Assembly: GCF_003217095.1 (NCBI RefSeq)
Contig: NZ_QJSR01000005.1
Coordinates: forward strand, 279,335 to 343,334
Reading direction: 5' to 3'
Source: Rhizobium sp. PP-CC-3A-592
GTDB taxonomy: Bacteria > Pseudomonadota > Alphaproteobacteria > Rhizobiales > Rhizobiaceae
DNA length: 64,000 nt
Positions 23,608 to 32,910 of this stretch are shown piece after piece (within the stretch, counting starts at the first letter, position 1; every line of letters starts with the position of its first letter). The translations under genes and the position numbers were made by a program. Under the pieces are notes generated by a model, which was not told the origin of the DNA, made no database searches, and saw nothing but the letters and a program-made list of their open reading frames with translations.

Positions 23608-25170
23608 CTACCAGAGCTTCCAGAATGGCTTCTTCCTGCCGTCCGGCTGCTGCTCGGCCAGCGCCTGCGGCACCGGCATCTCGCCGGAGGCCTGGGCACC
23701 TGTCGCGTCGGCGGCAGAGGTTTGCGCGCCGGTCGTTTGATCTATGGGGGCCGCCTGTGGGCCCTTGTGGCCCGGCTTGACGGTGACCTTGCGTGTCTCC
23801 ACGTGCACCGGAACACCGGCCGTGATGTCGCGGCTCGTCTTGACGGATGCGATCCGGCTTGCCGTCTGGCTCTGGCTCTGGCTCTGGCCTGTCGTGTCGG
23901 CGCTGGCGGTCTGCGGTTCGCCGAGGAGCGGGCCGGCGGCGGGATCGGTGGCTGTGATGGGCGCCGGTTTCTTGAACAGGTTGCCCCAGAAGCCGCCTTG
24001 GCCGGGGGCCGGCGAGGCGGAGGCGATCTGGGCGACCGGGCGCGGCAGCGGGTTTTCCTGCGGGATCGGCACGCTCTTGCCGTTGCGGGTGCTCTGCTCG
24101 AGGGCCGCCGTCTGGATCTCGATGGCTTTCTTGGCCTCTTCGAGTTCGGCGCGGTGGGCTTCCTGCTTTTCGAGGTCGGCGACCTTCATCAGCTTGCCGG
24201 CATCGAGCGAGGTGCCCGTCGGGGCATAGGCCAGCTCGCGGCCGGCGCGCTGCTTGGCGACCACGGCCTTGCGCTCGGCTTCGCTCGGCTCGTACCAGAC
24301 GAGGCCGTCGAGCTTCTTCAGGGCCTTGCCGTAGTCGGCATCGTATTTCTTGTTGTAGTTCGCCAGCGCCATTTCCATGGAGGGCGGCGTGGAGAGCGCC
24401 GGGCACTGGCCCGTCGGGTTCATCTTGCCGACGACGCTCTTGTTGAACACGTATTTCCGGTCGCAGATCGCAAATTCCGGCGGGCGCTTGGTGATCTCGA
24501 ACTGGTCGTACCCTTCCTTCAGGTTCTTCCAGAAATCGTAATGCGGGCTGTTGCGGTGCCGCGCCATGTTTTCCGCGGTCATGCGGAAGGGCAGCGCCTG
24601 GAGCTGGATGGTCGACTGGCCACCCTTGAAGGCGTCGCGGGCGAGCGCGAAGATTTCCTGCATCTGCTCGTCGGTCATCGAGTAGCAACCCGAGGACGAG
24701 CAGGCGCCATGGATCATCAGATTGGTGCCGAAGCGGCCGTTGGCGCGGTCGAACTGGTTGGGAAAGCCGGTGTTGATGGCGAGGTAGTAGCTGGAATTCG
24801 GGTTCAGCTGGCCGGGGGCGAGGGGATAATACCCCTCTGGCGCCTGCCGATCGCCTTCCTTCACCTTGGGGCCGAGCTTGCCGGACCAGGCACAGATCTT
24901 GTATTCGCGCAGCTTTTCGAAGCGATTGGCGGTATTGGCCTTCCAGACCTCCAGCGCGCCTTCCTCCTTGAAGATGCGCAGCATGATCGGCGAGGTCTTC
25001 GCCATGCTCATCGCCTGCATCTTCTGCACGATCTTGCCGGACAGTTCGTAGCCGGTTTTGCTGGTGACTTTCTTCAGGTCGACATCGACGCTATCGACGA
25101 CTTCTTCCGTGGTGCAGCCTGCAAGAAACAGGCCCATGACGGCGGCGGCGAGGATATGTGTCAGACGCAT
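23608..25170 (-). CDS. L,D-transpeptidase lipoprotein of the YafK type with long low-complexity C-terminus
   Basis: The 520-residue protein has a lipoprotein signal with lipobox LFLAGC and an L,D-transpeptidase catalytic segment of the HG-x(n)-S-x-GC form (HGACSSSGCYSMT, Cys near residue 165). This class cross-links peptidoglycan or attaches proteins to it. The enzyme part ends near residue 275. The rest is Ala/Pro/Gln/Lys-rich, including a helical stretch (EAHRAELEEAKKAIE) and SQSQSQ, and is not recognised. ATG at 25170 is preferred to the TTG at 25176. E. coli YafK is about half this length. Confidence 0.85.
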   Translation of the reverse strand: MRLTHILAAAVMGLFLAGCTTEEVVDSVDVDLKKVTSKTGYELSGKIVQKMQAMSMAKTSPIMLRIFKEEGALEVWKANTANRFEKLREYKICAWSGKLGPKVKEGDRQAPEGYYPLAPGQLNPNSSYYLAINTGFPNQFDRANGRFGTNLMIHGACSSSGCYSMTDEQMQEIFALARDAFKGGQSTIQLQALPFRMTAENMARHRNSPHYDFWKNLKEGYDQFEITKRPPEFAICDRKYVFNKSVVGKMNPTGQCPALSTPPSMEMALANYNKKYDADYGKALKKLDGLVWYEPSEAERKAVVAKQRAGRELAYAPTGTSLDAGKLMKVADLEKQEAHRAELEEAKKAIEIQTAALEQSTRNGKSVPIPQENPLPRPVAQIASASPAPGQGGFWGNLFKKPAPITATDPAAGPLLGEPQTASADTTGQSQSQSQTASRIASVKTSRDITAGVPVHVETRKVTVKPGHKGPQAAPIDQTTGAQTSAADATGAQASGEMPVPQALAEQQPDGRKKPFWKLW

Positions 25171-25389
25171 CGGCAAGAGCCCATCGATAGGAAAGTCGGA
25201 CGCGACTCTTCCCTAGCGGCGGAGTCTGACAGAATCAATACGGTTTTATGCTTCACAAATTGTTAACCGCGCCGCTCTCCGGAGATCGCGCGCAGATGTC
25301 ACCACCAAGGCCCGACAATCATGGCCGAGATGGGGCAGGGTGCAATCGTCTCGCATCCTGTCCTCAGACCCCGGAGAGCCCGGTCGTTC

Positions 25390-26343
25390 TTAGAGCGAGC
25401 GGCCGATGCTCAGATACTTCTCGCGGCGCTCCTTGCGCAGATCGTCGCCCTTGCGGCTGGAGAGATCCTTCAAGGCGTCGGCGATGATGCCGCCGGTGCG
25501 GTCGATGGCGAGATCGGCATCGCGGTGCGCGCCGCCGACCGGCTCCTCGATGATGCCGTCGATGATGCCGAAGCCCTTCAGGTCCTCGGCCGTGATCTTC
25601 ATGTTGGTCGCGGCTTCCTTGGCGCGCGTCGAATCACGCCAGAGGATCGAGGCGGCGCCTTCCGGCGAGATGACCGAATAGATCGCATGCTCCAGCATGT
25701 AGACGCGGTTGCCCGTGGCGATCGCGATCGCGCCGCCGGATCCGCCTTCGCCGAGCACGACGGAAATGATCGGAACCTTGAGGTTGAGACACATTTCTGT
25801 GGAGCGGGCGATGGCTTCCGCCTGACCACGCTCTTCCGCGCCGATGCCGGGATAGGCGCCGGCCGTGTCGATCAGCGTGATCAGCGGCAGGCCGAAGCGG
25901 TCGGCCATTTCCATGACGCGGATGGCCTTGCGGTAGCCTTCCGGCCGGGCGCTGCCGAAATTGTGCTTGATGCGCGACTTGGTGTCGTTACCCTTTTCCT
26001 GGCCGATGACGGCCACCGGAATGCCGCGGAAGCGTGCGAGGCCGGCCTGGATGGCGGCGTCCTCTGCAAACTTCCGGTCACCGGCGAGCGGCGTGAAGTC
26101 GGTGAAGAGGCCGGCGGCATATTCCTGGAAGTGCGGGCGCTGCGGGTGGCGCGCGACCTGCGTCTTCTGCCAGGGCGTCAGCTTGGAATAGATCTCGACG
26201 GTCGCCTCGCGGGCGCGGACTTCGAGCCGTTCGACCTCGTCGCTCGTGTCGATGCTCTCGTCCTCGCCGGCGATCTTCTTCAGCTCGTGAATCTTGCCTT
26301 CGAGGTCCGAGATCGGCTTTTCGAAATCGAGATAGTGATGCAT
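25390..26343 (-). CDS. accA: Acetyl-CoA carboxylase carboxyltransferase subunit alpha
   Basis: The 317-residue protein begins [23 protein letters not shown] and carries AccA landmarks: [57 protein letters not shown] and [12 protein letters not shown]. With AccD it moves the carboxyl group from biotin to acetyl-CoA, the first step of fatty acid synthesis. Length is typical for alphaproteobacteria. The gene lies downstream of xerD with a 65-bp gap. The frame is open far upstream through xerD, but only the ATG at 26343 makes sense. Confidence 0.97.
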   Translation of the reverse strand: MHHYLDFEKPISDLEGKIHELKKIAGEDESIDTSDEVERLEVRAREATVEIYSKLTPWQKTQVARHPQRPHFQEYAAGLFTDFTPLAGDRKFAEDAAIQAGLARFRGIPVAVIGQEKGNDTKSRIKHNFGSARPEGYRKAIRVMEMADRFGLPLITLIDTAGAYPGIGAEERGQAEAIARSTEMCLNLKVPIISVVLGEGGSGGAIAIATGNRVYMLEHAIYSVISPEGAASILWRDSTRAKEAATNMKITAEDLKGFGIIDGIIEEPVGGAHRDADLAIDRTGGIIADALKDLSSRKGDDLRKERREKYLSIGRSL

Positions 26344-26408
26344 GAGATGCGGTTCCGATCGTTTCGACGCGGGTCTCCCGTGGCATTCCAGAACGGGAGG
26401 CGAGCGTC

Positions 26409-27365
26409 CTAATCCTGTTTTTTGGCCTGTTTGGCAAGAGGGTGATGGTTTTGCACAAGATCGTGCAGCCTTTCCTCGAGCACATGCGTGTAGATTTGTG
26501 TGGTCGAAATGTCTGAATGGCCGAGCAGTTCCTGCACGGCGCGAAGATCCGCACCATTGGCCAGCAAATGGCTGGCGAAGGCATGACGCAGCACATGCGG
26601 CGAAATCGAGGCGACGCGGACGCCGGCCCGTCCGGCAAGCCCCTTGAGGTCGCGCGCAAAGACCTGCCGGGGGAGATAGCCGGATTCCGAACTGGAGGGG
26701 AAAAGCCAGGGGCTGTCCTCCCCCCCTTTCGCCTCGCCGCCCTTGGCTGCCGTCTCCGCCTGCATCCGCGCGCCATAGCGCTGCATGGCCGCGATGGCGC
26801 TGCGCGACAGGGGCACCATGCGCTCCTTGTTGCCCTTGCCGCGCACGATGAGGAAACGGCCGTCGCGGGCGAGCACCGAGGCGGGCAGGGAGACGAGTTC
26901 GCTGACGCGCATGCCGGTCGCATAGAGAAGCTCGATCAGGGCGGCCATGCGCAGGCGCTCGAGCCGCGGCTCGGCCACGGCCTCCGCTTCGGCCTGGGTG
27001 ATGAGGCGTGTCACATCGTCGACGCTCATGGTCTTGGGCAGCGGGCGGCCCTTCTTCGGCGCATCCAGCACGCCGGTCGGGTCGTCGGTGCGGATGCCCT
27101 CGGCATAGAGGAATTTGTAGAACTGGCGGAGCGCCGACAGGCGGCGGGCCTGCGAGGAGGCCTTGAAGCCCTGCGCGGCGAAGTCGGCGAAATAGGCGCG
27201 AAAATCGTCCGGCTCCGCTTCGGTCGCCTTCACGCCACGCACTTTCAGGAAAGACAGGATGTCTTCGAGATCGCGCTGATAGGAGGAGAGCGTGTTGACG
27301 GCCGCGCCGCGCTCGACGCTCATCATTTCCAGAAAGGATTCGAGGTGTGCGGACGACAGATCCAT
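26409..27365 (-). CDS. xerD: Tyrosine recombinase XerD
   Basis: The 318-residue recombinase has a SAM-like N-terminal core-binding domain ([20 protein letters not shown]) and the catalytic set R (TGMRVSEL), K ([10 protein letters not shown]), HxxR ([12 protein letters not shown]), H ([10 protein letters not shown]) and Tyr (IYTHV). With XerC it resolves chromosome dimers at dif. The active site and early length match housekeeping XerD rather than a phage integrase. An insert near residues 205-225 is Gly/Glu-rich ([12 protein letters not shown]). Its ATG overlaps the stop of a 53-residue peptide gene (TAATG at 27365). Confidence 0.94.
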   Translation of the reverse strand: MDLSSAHLESFLEMMSVERGAAVNTLSSYQRDLEDILSFLKVRGVKATEAEPDDFRAYFADFAAQGFKASSQARRLSALRQFYKFLYAEGIRTDDPTGVLDAPKKGRPLPKTMSVDDVTRLITQAEAEAVAEPRLERLRMAALIELLYATGMRVSELVSLPASVLARDGRFLIVRGKGNKERMVPLSRSAIAAMQRYGARMQAETAAKGGEAKGGEDSPWLFPSSSESGYLPRQVFARDLKGLAGRAGVRVASISPHVLRHAFASHLLANGADLRAVQELLGHSDISTTQIYTHVLEERLHDLVQNHHPLAKQAKKQD

Positions 27366-27526
27366 TATTTCGGAGCCAATCTTTCGGGATCAAGCCGTTC
27401 GGGCGGTATGCGGATCGTCACGTCGCGCTCGGCCGGATCGACGAAGGTGACGAGGGCCAGCATGGTTCCATAGACGGCGCCGGTGATGACGAGGCAGATG
27501 ATGAGAAACCGGACAAGGGTGGGCAT
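27365..27526 (-). CDS. Small single-pass membrane protein coupled to xerD
   Basis: The 53-residue product [20 protein letters not shown]... has one membrane helix (about residues 4-27) and a short polar C-terminus ending [10 protein letters not shown]. It is not a family I can name; similar short ORFs occur upstream of xerD in rhizobia. The ATG at 27526 is favoured over in-frame starts further up. Its TAA overlaps the xerD ATG, so the two are probably co-translated. It diverges from aroK. Confidence 0.6.
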   Translation of the reverse strand: MPTLVRFLIICLVITGAVYGTMLALVTFVDPAERDVTIRIPPERLDPERLAPK

Positions 27527-27687
27527 GATCGTCTCCGAGGCGTCGATCACTATGGCGCCGCCTCCGCCGGATCGCAAGCAGGAGCGGGTTTGCGTGGGGA
27601 TATGAAAGACGCGAGCTACCCTTGCGCGACTTGACGCTTCCTCCTGTTTTGTCGATAGAACAGAGAAATGGGGAAAGTCTTGCGGTG

Positions 27688-28269
27688 ATGAGCGACGTGG
27701 TCGAGCCGGTTTCGGAAACGCTGGTCAAGCGGGCGAGAGCCGTGCTCGGCCGGCGCAACCTCGTCTTCGTCGGGCTGATGGGGGCGGGCAAGTCGGCCAT
27801 CGGGCGGCTGACGGCGCAGGCGCTGTCGCTGCCCTTCGTCGATTCCGATCACGAAATCGAGCGCGTCTCGCGCATGACCGTTGCCGAACTCTTTGCCGCC
27901 TATGGCGAAACGGAATTCCGGGCGCTGGAAACGCGGGTGATCAAGCGGCTGCTGCAGTCGGGCGCCCGCATCGTCTCCACCGGCGGCGGCGCCTATATCA
28001 ACCCGCAGACGCGCCGGAACATTCAGAAGAGCGGTGTTTCCGTGTGGCTGAACGCCGAACTCGACGTCCTGTGGGAACGTGTCAACAAGCGCGAGGGACG
28101 CCCTCTCCTGAAAACCGACAATCCCAAGGGTACGCTCGAAAAGCTGATGATCGAGCGATATCCGATCTATGCCGAGGCGGATGTCAGTGTGCTTTCGCGC
28201 GACGTCAAGAAGGAGCGCATCATGGAAGAGGTGCTGGAAGCCATCGCCGCCATGCCCCTGAAAAAGTAG
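27688..28269 (+). CDS. aroK: Shikimate kinase
   Basis: The 193-residue kinase has Walker A GLMGAGKSAIG, the shikimate-binding DSDHEIER and the GGGAYI motif, and the lid arginine in KREGRPLL. It phosphorylates shikimate in the pathway to aromatic amino acids. The ATG at 27688 is chosen; a GTG directly before it and an open frame to 27622 add little. aroB follows 66 bp later in the same direction, the usual aroK-aroB pairing. Confidence 0.95.
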   Translation: MSDVVEPVSETLVKRARAVLGRRNLVFVGLMGAGKSAIGRLTAQALSLPFVDSDHEIERVSRMTVAELFAAYGETEFRALETRVIKRLLQSGARIVSTGGGAYINPQTRRNIQKSGVSVWLNAELDVLWERVNKREGRPLLKTDNPKGTLEKLMIERYPIYAEADVSVLSRDVKKERIMEEVLEAIAAMPLKK

Positions 28270-28335
28270 GGCCGCCGAAGAAATAGCGCCGCCGAAGAAC
28301 AGTCGTCAGACACCAGCCATAGAGTGAGCCGAGCG

Positions 28336-29469
28336 ATGAGCGAAACCCCGACCGTGCGCAAGATCCATGTTCCGCTCGGCGACCGTGCCTATGACATCCT
28401 GATCGGCCCCGGACTGATCGGCTCGGCCGCGCGGGAGATCGCCGCAAGGCTGACGGGCCGGCGTATGGCTGTGGTGACGGACGAGAATGTCGCGCCGCTC
28501 TATCTCCAGCCGCTGATGGAGAGCTTAGCGCAGGCGGGGATCGAGGCTGTGTCCGCCATCCTGCCAGCCGGAGAGAAGACCAAGAGCTTCGAGCATCTCG
28601 TTCCGGTCTGCGAGACGATCCTCGGCGCGCGCATCGAGCGCAACGATGCGGTCATCGCGCTCGGCGGCGGCGTCATCGGCGACCTCACGGGCTTTGCCGC
28701 GGGCATCGCCCGGCGCGGCTCGCGCTTCATCCAGATCCCCACCTCGCTTCTGGCACAGGTGGACAGCTCCGTCGGCGGCAAGACCGGCATCAACTCGCCG
28801 CATGGCAAGAATCTCATCGGCGTCTTCCACCAGCCGGATCTGGTGCTGGCCGATACCGACGTGCTCGACACGCTGTCGCCGCGCGAGTTTCGCGCCGGCT
28901 ATGCCGAAGTGGCGAAATACGGGCTGATCGACAAGCCGGACTTCTTCGCCTGGCTGGAGGCCAACTGGCAGGCGGTCTTTGCCGGCGGTGCGGCGCGCAT
29001 CGAGGCGATCGCGCTCAGCTGCCAGGCGAAGGCCGATGTGGTGGTGGCCGACGAGCGGGAGAACGGCCGCCGCGCGCTGCTCAATCTCGGGCACACCTTC
29101 GGCCACGCGCTGGAAGCGGCCACCGCCTATGACGGCGCCCGGCTGGTGCATGGCGAAGGCGTGGCGATCGGCATGGTGCTTGCGCATGCCTTCTCCGCCC
29201 GGATGAACCTTGCGAGCCCCGACGTAACCGCGCGGGTGGAGGCGCATCTGCGCACCGTCGGCCTGCCGACGCGGATGAGCGAGATCCCCGGGCAGCTGCC
29301 GCCGGCGGAGGTGCTGATGGATGCGATCGCGCAGGACAAGAAGGTGAAGGGCGGCAAGCTGACCTTCATCCTCACCCGCGGCCTTGGCGAAGCCTTCGTC
29401 GCCGACGATGTGCCGACCTCGGCCGTGCTGTCGTTCCTTGCCGAAAACCATCCCGATCGCGCGGCATGA
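28336..29469 (+). CDS. aroB: 3-dehydroquinate synthase
   Basis: The 377-residue enzyme converts DAHP to 3-dehydroquinate. NAD-binding [14 protein letters not shown], active-site [19 protein letters not shown] and metal/substrate motif [11 protein letters not shown] are all intact. Length is normal. ATG at 28336 is preferred to the upstream GTG at 28324. The stop overlaps the start of the CorC-like gene (ATGA), which ties that membrane protein to the aro operon. Confidence 0.96.
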   Translation: MSETPTVRKIHVPLGDRAYDILIGPGLIGSAAREIAARLTGRRMAVVTDENVAPLYLQPLMESLAQAGIEAVSAILPAGEKTKSFEHLVPVCETILGARIERNDAVIALGGGVIGDLTGFAAGIARRGSRFIQIPTSLLAQVDSSVGGKTGINSPHGKNLIGVFHQPDLVLADTDVLDTLSPREFRAGYAEVAKYGLIDKPDFFAWLEANWQAVFAGGAARIEAIALSCQAKADVVVADERENGRRALLNLGHTFGHALEAATAYDGARLVHGEGVAIGMVLAHAFSARMNLASPDVTARVEAHLRTVGLPTRMSEIPGQLPPAEVLMDAIAQDKKVKGGKLTFILTRGLGEAFVADDVPTSAVLSFLAENHPDRAA

Positions 29470-30770
29470 CCATGGAGGCGCCGATCGCCCTCCTGATTGC
29501 GCACGGGCCGGCCGTACTGGCGATCCTCCTGATGATCGTGCTTGCGGCGTTCCTGTCCGGCTCTGAAACGGCGCTCACGGCCGTGTCGCGCACGCGTCTT
29601 CACACGCTCGACGTCCAGGGCGAGGCGCGCGCCGGCGTGGTCGATCGGCTCATCGAGCGGCGCGACCGGGTCATCGGCGCGCTGCTGCTCGGCAGCAATC
29701 TCGCGCGCGTCCTCGCGACTTCGGTCGCCACAGGCCTGTTTCTCTCGGCCTTCGGCGCACCGGGCGTCGCCTATGCGACGATCGCGATGACGATCCTGCT
29801 CGTGGTGTTTGCCGACGTGCTGCCGCGCAGCTGGGCGAATGCGGCGCCGGAGCGCTTTGCGGTGGGTGTCGCGCGGCCGGTGCGCGTGGTCGTCGCGGTC
29901 GTCGGGCCGCTGTCGAGCCTCATCAATGCGATGGTCCGGGCGATCATGCAGGCCTTCGGCTTCAAGCTGTCGCGCGAGGCGCCGATGCTGACGGCGCATG
30001 AGGAGTTGCGCGGGGCCGTGGATTTCCTTCACCGGGAAGGCGCCGTGGTCAAGGCGGACCGCGACCGTGTCAGCGGCGTGCTCGATCTCGACGAGCTCGA
30101 GGTGTCCGACATCATGGTGCACCGGATGGCGATGCGGGCGCTGAATGCCGACGACCCGCCGGCCGTCAACGTCAAGGCCGTGCTCGATAGCCCCTATACC
30201 CGCATGCCGGTGTGGCGCGGTTCGGCGGACAACATCATCGGCGTGCTCCACGCCAAGGATCTCCTGCGGGCGCTGGCCGAGCCCGACGCTCAAGCAGACA
30301 CGGTCGATATCGTCAGAATCGCGCAGAAGCCGTGGTATGTCCCGGATGCCACGGATCTGGCGAGCCAGCTCAGCGCCTTCCTGCGCCGCAAGAGCCATTT
30401 CGCCATCGTCGTCGATGAATATGGCGAGGTGCGCGGGCTGGTGACGCTGGAGGACATTCTGGAGGAAATCGTCGGGGATATCGCCGACGAGCACGATCCC
30501 GATGTCCGCGGCGTCTATCCGCAGGCGGACGGTTCGCTCGTGGTGGATGGCGGTGTGCCGATCCGCGACCTGAACCGGGCGCTCGACTGGTCGCTGCCCG
30601 ACGGCGAGGCGACGACCATTGCCGGCCTGGTGATCCACGAGTCGCGCACGATCCCGGACGAGCGGCAGGCCTTCACCTTTTACGGCAAGCGCTTCATCGT
30701 GATGAAACGCGTCAAGAACCGCATCACCAAGCTGCGCATCCGCCCGGCCGAGGATACGCCCGCAAGCTGA
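29466..30770 (+). CDS. HlyC/CorC (CNNM) family membrane protein with CBS domains
   Basis: The 434-residue protein has an N-terminal DUF21/CNNM membrane domain of three to four helices ([22 protein letters not shown] is diagnostic), a pair of CBS domains ([42 protein letters not shown]) and a C-terminal CorC_HlyC domain ([22 protein letters not shown]). This family is linked to Mg2+ or Co2+ efflux. The ATG at 29466 overlaps the aroB stop; a second ATG lies at 29472. BolA follows convergently 13 bp away. Confidence 0.93.
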   Translation: MTMEAPIALLIAHGPAVLAILLMIVLAAFLSGSETALTAVSRTRLHTLDVQGEARAGVVDRLIERRDRVIGALLLGSNLARVLATSVATGLFLSAFGAPGVAYATIAMTILLVVFADVLPRSWANAAPERFAVGVARPVRVVVAVVGPLSSLINAMVRAIMQAFGFKLSREAPMLTAHEELRGAVDFLHREGAVVKADRDRVSGVLDLDELEVSDIMVHRMAMRALNADDPPAVNVKAVLDSPYTRMPVWRGSADNIIGVLHAKDLLRALAEPDAQADTVDIVRIAQKPWYVPDATDLASQLSAFLRRKSHFAIVVDEYGEVRGLVTLEDILEEIVGDIADEHDPDVRGVYPQADGSLVVDGGVPIRDLNRALDWSLPDGEATTIAGLVIHESRTIPDERQAFTFYGKRFIVMKRVKNRITKLRIRPAEDTPAS

Positions 30771-30783
30771 TCTTCTGGCTGAG

Positions 30784-31065
30784 CTACCAGCGCGTCTCTT
30801 CGCCGGGGGCTGCCGGTTCGACGGCAAGGGCGTGCAGGCCGGCCTCGAGTTCCGGCTTCAGGAGGTCGTTGATCGCGCGGTGGCGGGCAATGCGGGACAT
30901 GCCGGTGAAGGCGCCTGCCACGATGCGCACGCGCATGTGGGTCTCGCCGGTGCCGTTGAAATCGGCGTGATGGCCGGCATGCAGGTGGCTTTCGTTGATC
31001 ACGGCGAGGCGCAAGGGCGCGAAAGCCTCGGTGAGCCTTGTGGTGATACGCTGCTCTAACGACAT
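30784..31065 (-). CDS. bolA: BolA family protein
   Basis: The 93-residue protein has the BolA fold: RLTEAFAPLRLAVINESHLHAGH, with the His that can bind an iron-sulfur cluster with a monothiol glutaredoxin, then THMRVRIVAGAFTGMSRIARHRAIN. BolA proteins work in iron sensing and cluster handling. The gene diverges from the J-domain gene at 31216 with a 150-bp gap. The symbol is by family. A second bolA paralogue is usual in rhizobia. Confidence 0.93.
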   Translation of the reverse strand: MSLEQRITTRLTEAFAPLRLAVINESHLHAGHHADFNGTGETHMRVRIVAGAFTGMSRIARHRAINDLLKPELEAGLHALAVEPAAPGEETRW

Positions 31066-31215
31066 GGTTCTGCCCTGTTTTTCCGGCTTTTGACACGAGG
31101 TGGACGCGGCGGTCGGACCTCTGTCGCTCTACCGGCAAATCACCCTCAAAAAGCCTGCAACATTCGCATTTGTCAATTCTTGTTGTGACCCCTGCATCGC
31201 ACCATAATGTGTCCC

Positions 31216-31845
31216 ATGAAACTCGACTCAAAATACTTCGATACCATCCGGACGAAGAGACGCGGGACCACCCGGAAACCGGAGCCCGTGGCTCCGATGT
31301 GCCAGTGGGACGGCTGCGAGGAAAATGGCGGGCATCGCGCCCCGGTCGGGCGCAATGCCGAGAACCAGTATTTCATGTTCTGCTTCGAGCACGTGAAGGA
31401 ATACAACAAGGGCTACAACTACTTCTCCGGCCTTTCCGACAACGAGATCGCGCGCTACCAGAAGGAAGCGCTGACGGGGCATCGGCCGACTTGGACGCTG
31501 GGCGTGAACCGCAGCGCGAAGAATGCGCCGGAGCAGGGCCAGACGCGGTCCGGTTCGGCGGGCGCCAAGGCGCGCATGAGCGATCCGTTCGGCTTTCTTC
31601 ATGAGGCGCGGGGGCGCCGGGCGCAGCCCGAGCCGCGCCAGCGCAAGCTGAAGACGCTGGAGACGAAGGCGTTCGGCACGCTCGGCCTGCCGGCCACGGC
31701 GACCAGCACGGACATCAAGGCCGCCTACAAGGACCTCGTGAAAAAGCACCATCCCGATGCCAATGGCGGAGATCGTGGATCGGAAGACCGTTTTCGCGAG
31801 GTCATTCAGGCCTACCAATTGTTAAAACAGGCAGGCTTCTGCTAG
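31216..31845 (+). CDS. J-domain protein with N-terminal Cys/His motif, upstream of cobST
   Basis: The 209-residue protein ends in a J domain (about 150-209: FGTLGLPATATSTDIKAAYK, then KKHHPDAN with the HPD tripeptide that stimulates DnaK). The N-terminal half is different: MCQWDGCEENGGHRAP followed by CFEHVKEYN gives Cys and His pairs that could bind zinc, plus a conserved YNYFSGLSDNEIARYQK helix. The ATG at 31216 is chosen over one at 31207. cobS starts 65 bp downstream. The order J-domain, cobS, cobT suggests, but does not prove, a chaperone role for the cobaltochelatase. Confidence 0.9.
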   Translation: MKLDSKYFDTIRTKRRGTTRKPEPVAPMCQWDGCEENGGHRAPVGRNAENQYFMFCFEHVKEYNKGYNYFSGLSDNEIARYQKEALTGHRPTWTLGVNRSAKNAPEQGQTRSGSAGAKARMSDPFGFLHEARGRRAQPEPRQRKLKTLETKAFGTLGLPATATSTDIKAAYKDLVKKHHPDANGGDRGSEDRFREVIQAYQLLKQAGFC

Positions 31846-31910
31846 GAAGATTCCCGTCACACTGCAATGCGATATGAGGCCTGGCGCGAAGCGCGGCCGC
31901 CGGAGACATG

Positions 31911-32906
31911 ATGAGCAAGGTAGACCTCGATATTTCCAATCTTCCCGATACGACCGTATCCGTCCGTGAGGTCTTCGGCATCGATAGCGACCTGCGCGTG
32001 CCGGCCTATTCCAAGGGCGATGCCTATGTGCCGGACAATGATCCCGACTATCTCTTCGACCGGGAAACGACGCTTGCGATTCTCGCAGGCTTCGCGCACA
32101 ACCGCCGCGTCATGGTTTCGGGCTATCACGGCACCGGCAAATCAACGCATATCGAACAGGTCGCCGCGCGGCTGAACTGGCCCTGCGTGCGCGTCAACCT
32201 CGACAGCCATGTCAGCCGTATCGATCTCGTCGGCAAGGATGCGATCGTCGTCAAGGACGGCATGCAGATCACCGAATTCAAGGACGGAATCCTGCCCTGG
32301 GCCTACCAGCACAATGTCGCGCTGGTGTTCGACGAATACGATGCCGGCCGTCCGGACGTGATGTTCGTCATCCAGCGCGTGCTCGAATCCTCCGGCCGCC
32401 TGACCCTGCTCGACCAGAGCCGCGTCATCCGGCCGCACCCCGCCTTCCGCCTGTTTGCGACCGCCAACACGGTCGGCCTCGGCGACACGACCGGCCTCTA
32501 CCACGGCACGCAGCAGATCAACCAGGCGCAGATGGACCGCTGGTCGATCGTCACCGTGCTCAACTACCTGCCGCACGACAACGAAGTCGATATCGTCGCT
32601 GCCAAGGTGAAGGGCTTCACCGAGAAGCGCGGCCGCGACACCGTGTCGAAGATGGTGCGCGTCGCCGATCTCACCCGCGCCGCCTTCATCAACGGCGACC
32701 TGTCGACCGTCATGAGCCCGCGCACCGTCATCACCTGGGCCGAGAATGCGCATATCTTCGGCGATATCGCGTTCGCCTTCCGGGTGACGTTCCTCAACAA
32801 GTGCGACGAGCTGGAGCGGGCGCTGGTGGCCGAACATTACCAGCGGGCCTTCGGCGTCGAGCTGAAGGAAAGTGCCGCCAACATCGTCCTCGAAGCGACG
32901 GCCTGA
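31911..32906 (+). CDS. cobS: Aerobic cobaltochelatase subunit CobS
   Basis: The 331-residue AAA+ ATPase has Walker [16 protein letters not shown], Walker [14 protein letters not shown] and sensor region [16 protein letters not shown]. With CobT and CobN it inserts Co2+ into hydrogenobyrinic acid diamide in the oxygen-dependent cobalamin route. The ATG at 31911 has a better ribosome-site distance (GGAG, 5 nt) than the adjacent ATG at 31908. cobT starts 4 bp after its stop. No cobalamin riboswitch precedes it. Confidence 0.97.
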   Translation: MSKVDLDISNLPDTTVSVREVFGIDSDLRVPAYSKGDAYVPDNDPDYLFDRETTLAILAGFAHNRRVMVSGYHGTGKSTHIEQVAARLNWPCVRVNLDSHVSRIDLVGKDAIVVKDGMQITEFKDGILPWAYQHNVALVFDEYDAGRPDVMFVIQRVLESSGRLTLLDQSRVIRPHPAFRLFATANTVGLGDTTGLYHGTQQINQAQMDRWSIVTVLNYLPHDNEVDIVAAKVKGFTEKRGRDTVSKMVRVADLTRAAFINGDLSTVMSPRTVITWAENAHIFGDIAFAFRVTFLNKCDELERALVAEHYQRAFGVELKESAANIVLEATA

Positions 32907-32910
32907 TCGC

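Noticed and set aside
26409-27365. The tyrosine recombinase as a mobile-element integrase
   Set aside because: It is in a stable housekeeping neighbourhood with accA and aroK, has XerD-type sequence, and no att sites or phage genes are near.
31846-31910. Cobalamin riboswitch before cobS
   Set aside because: The gap is only 65 bp and has no B12-box-like sequence; such a riboswitch needs far more room.
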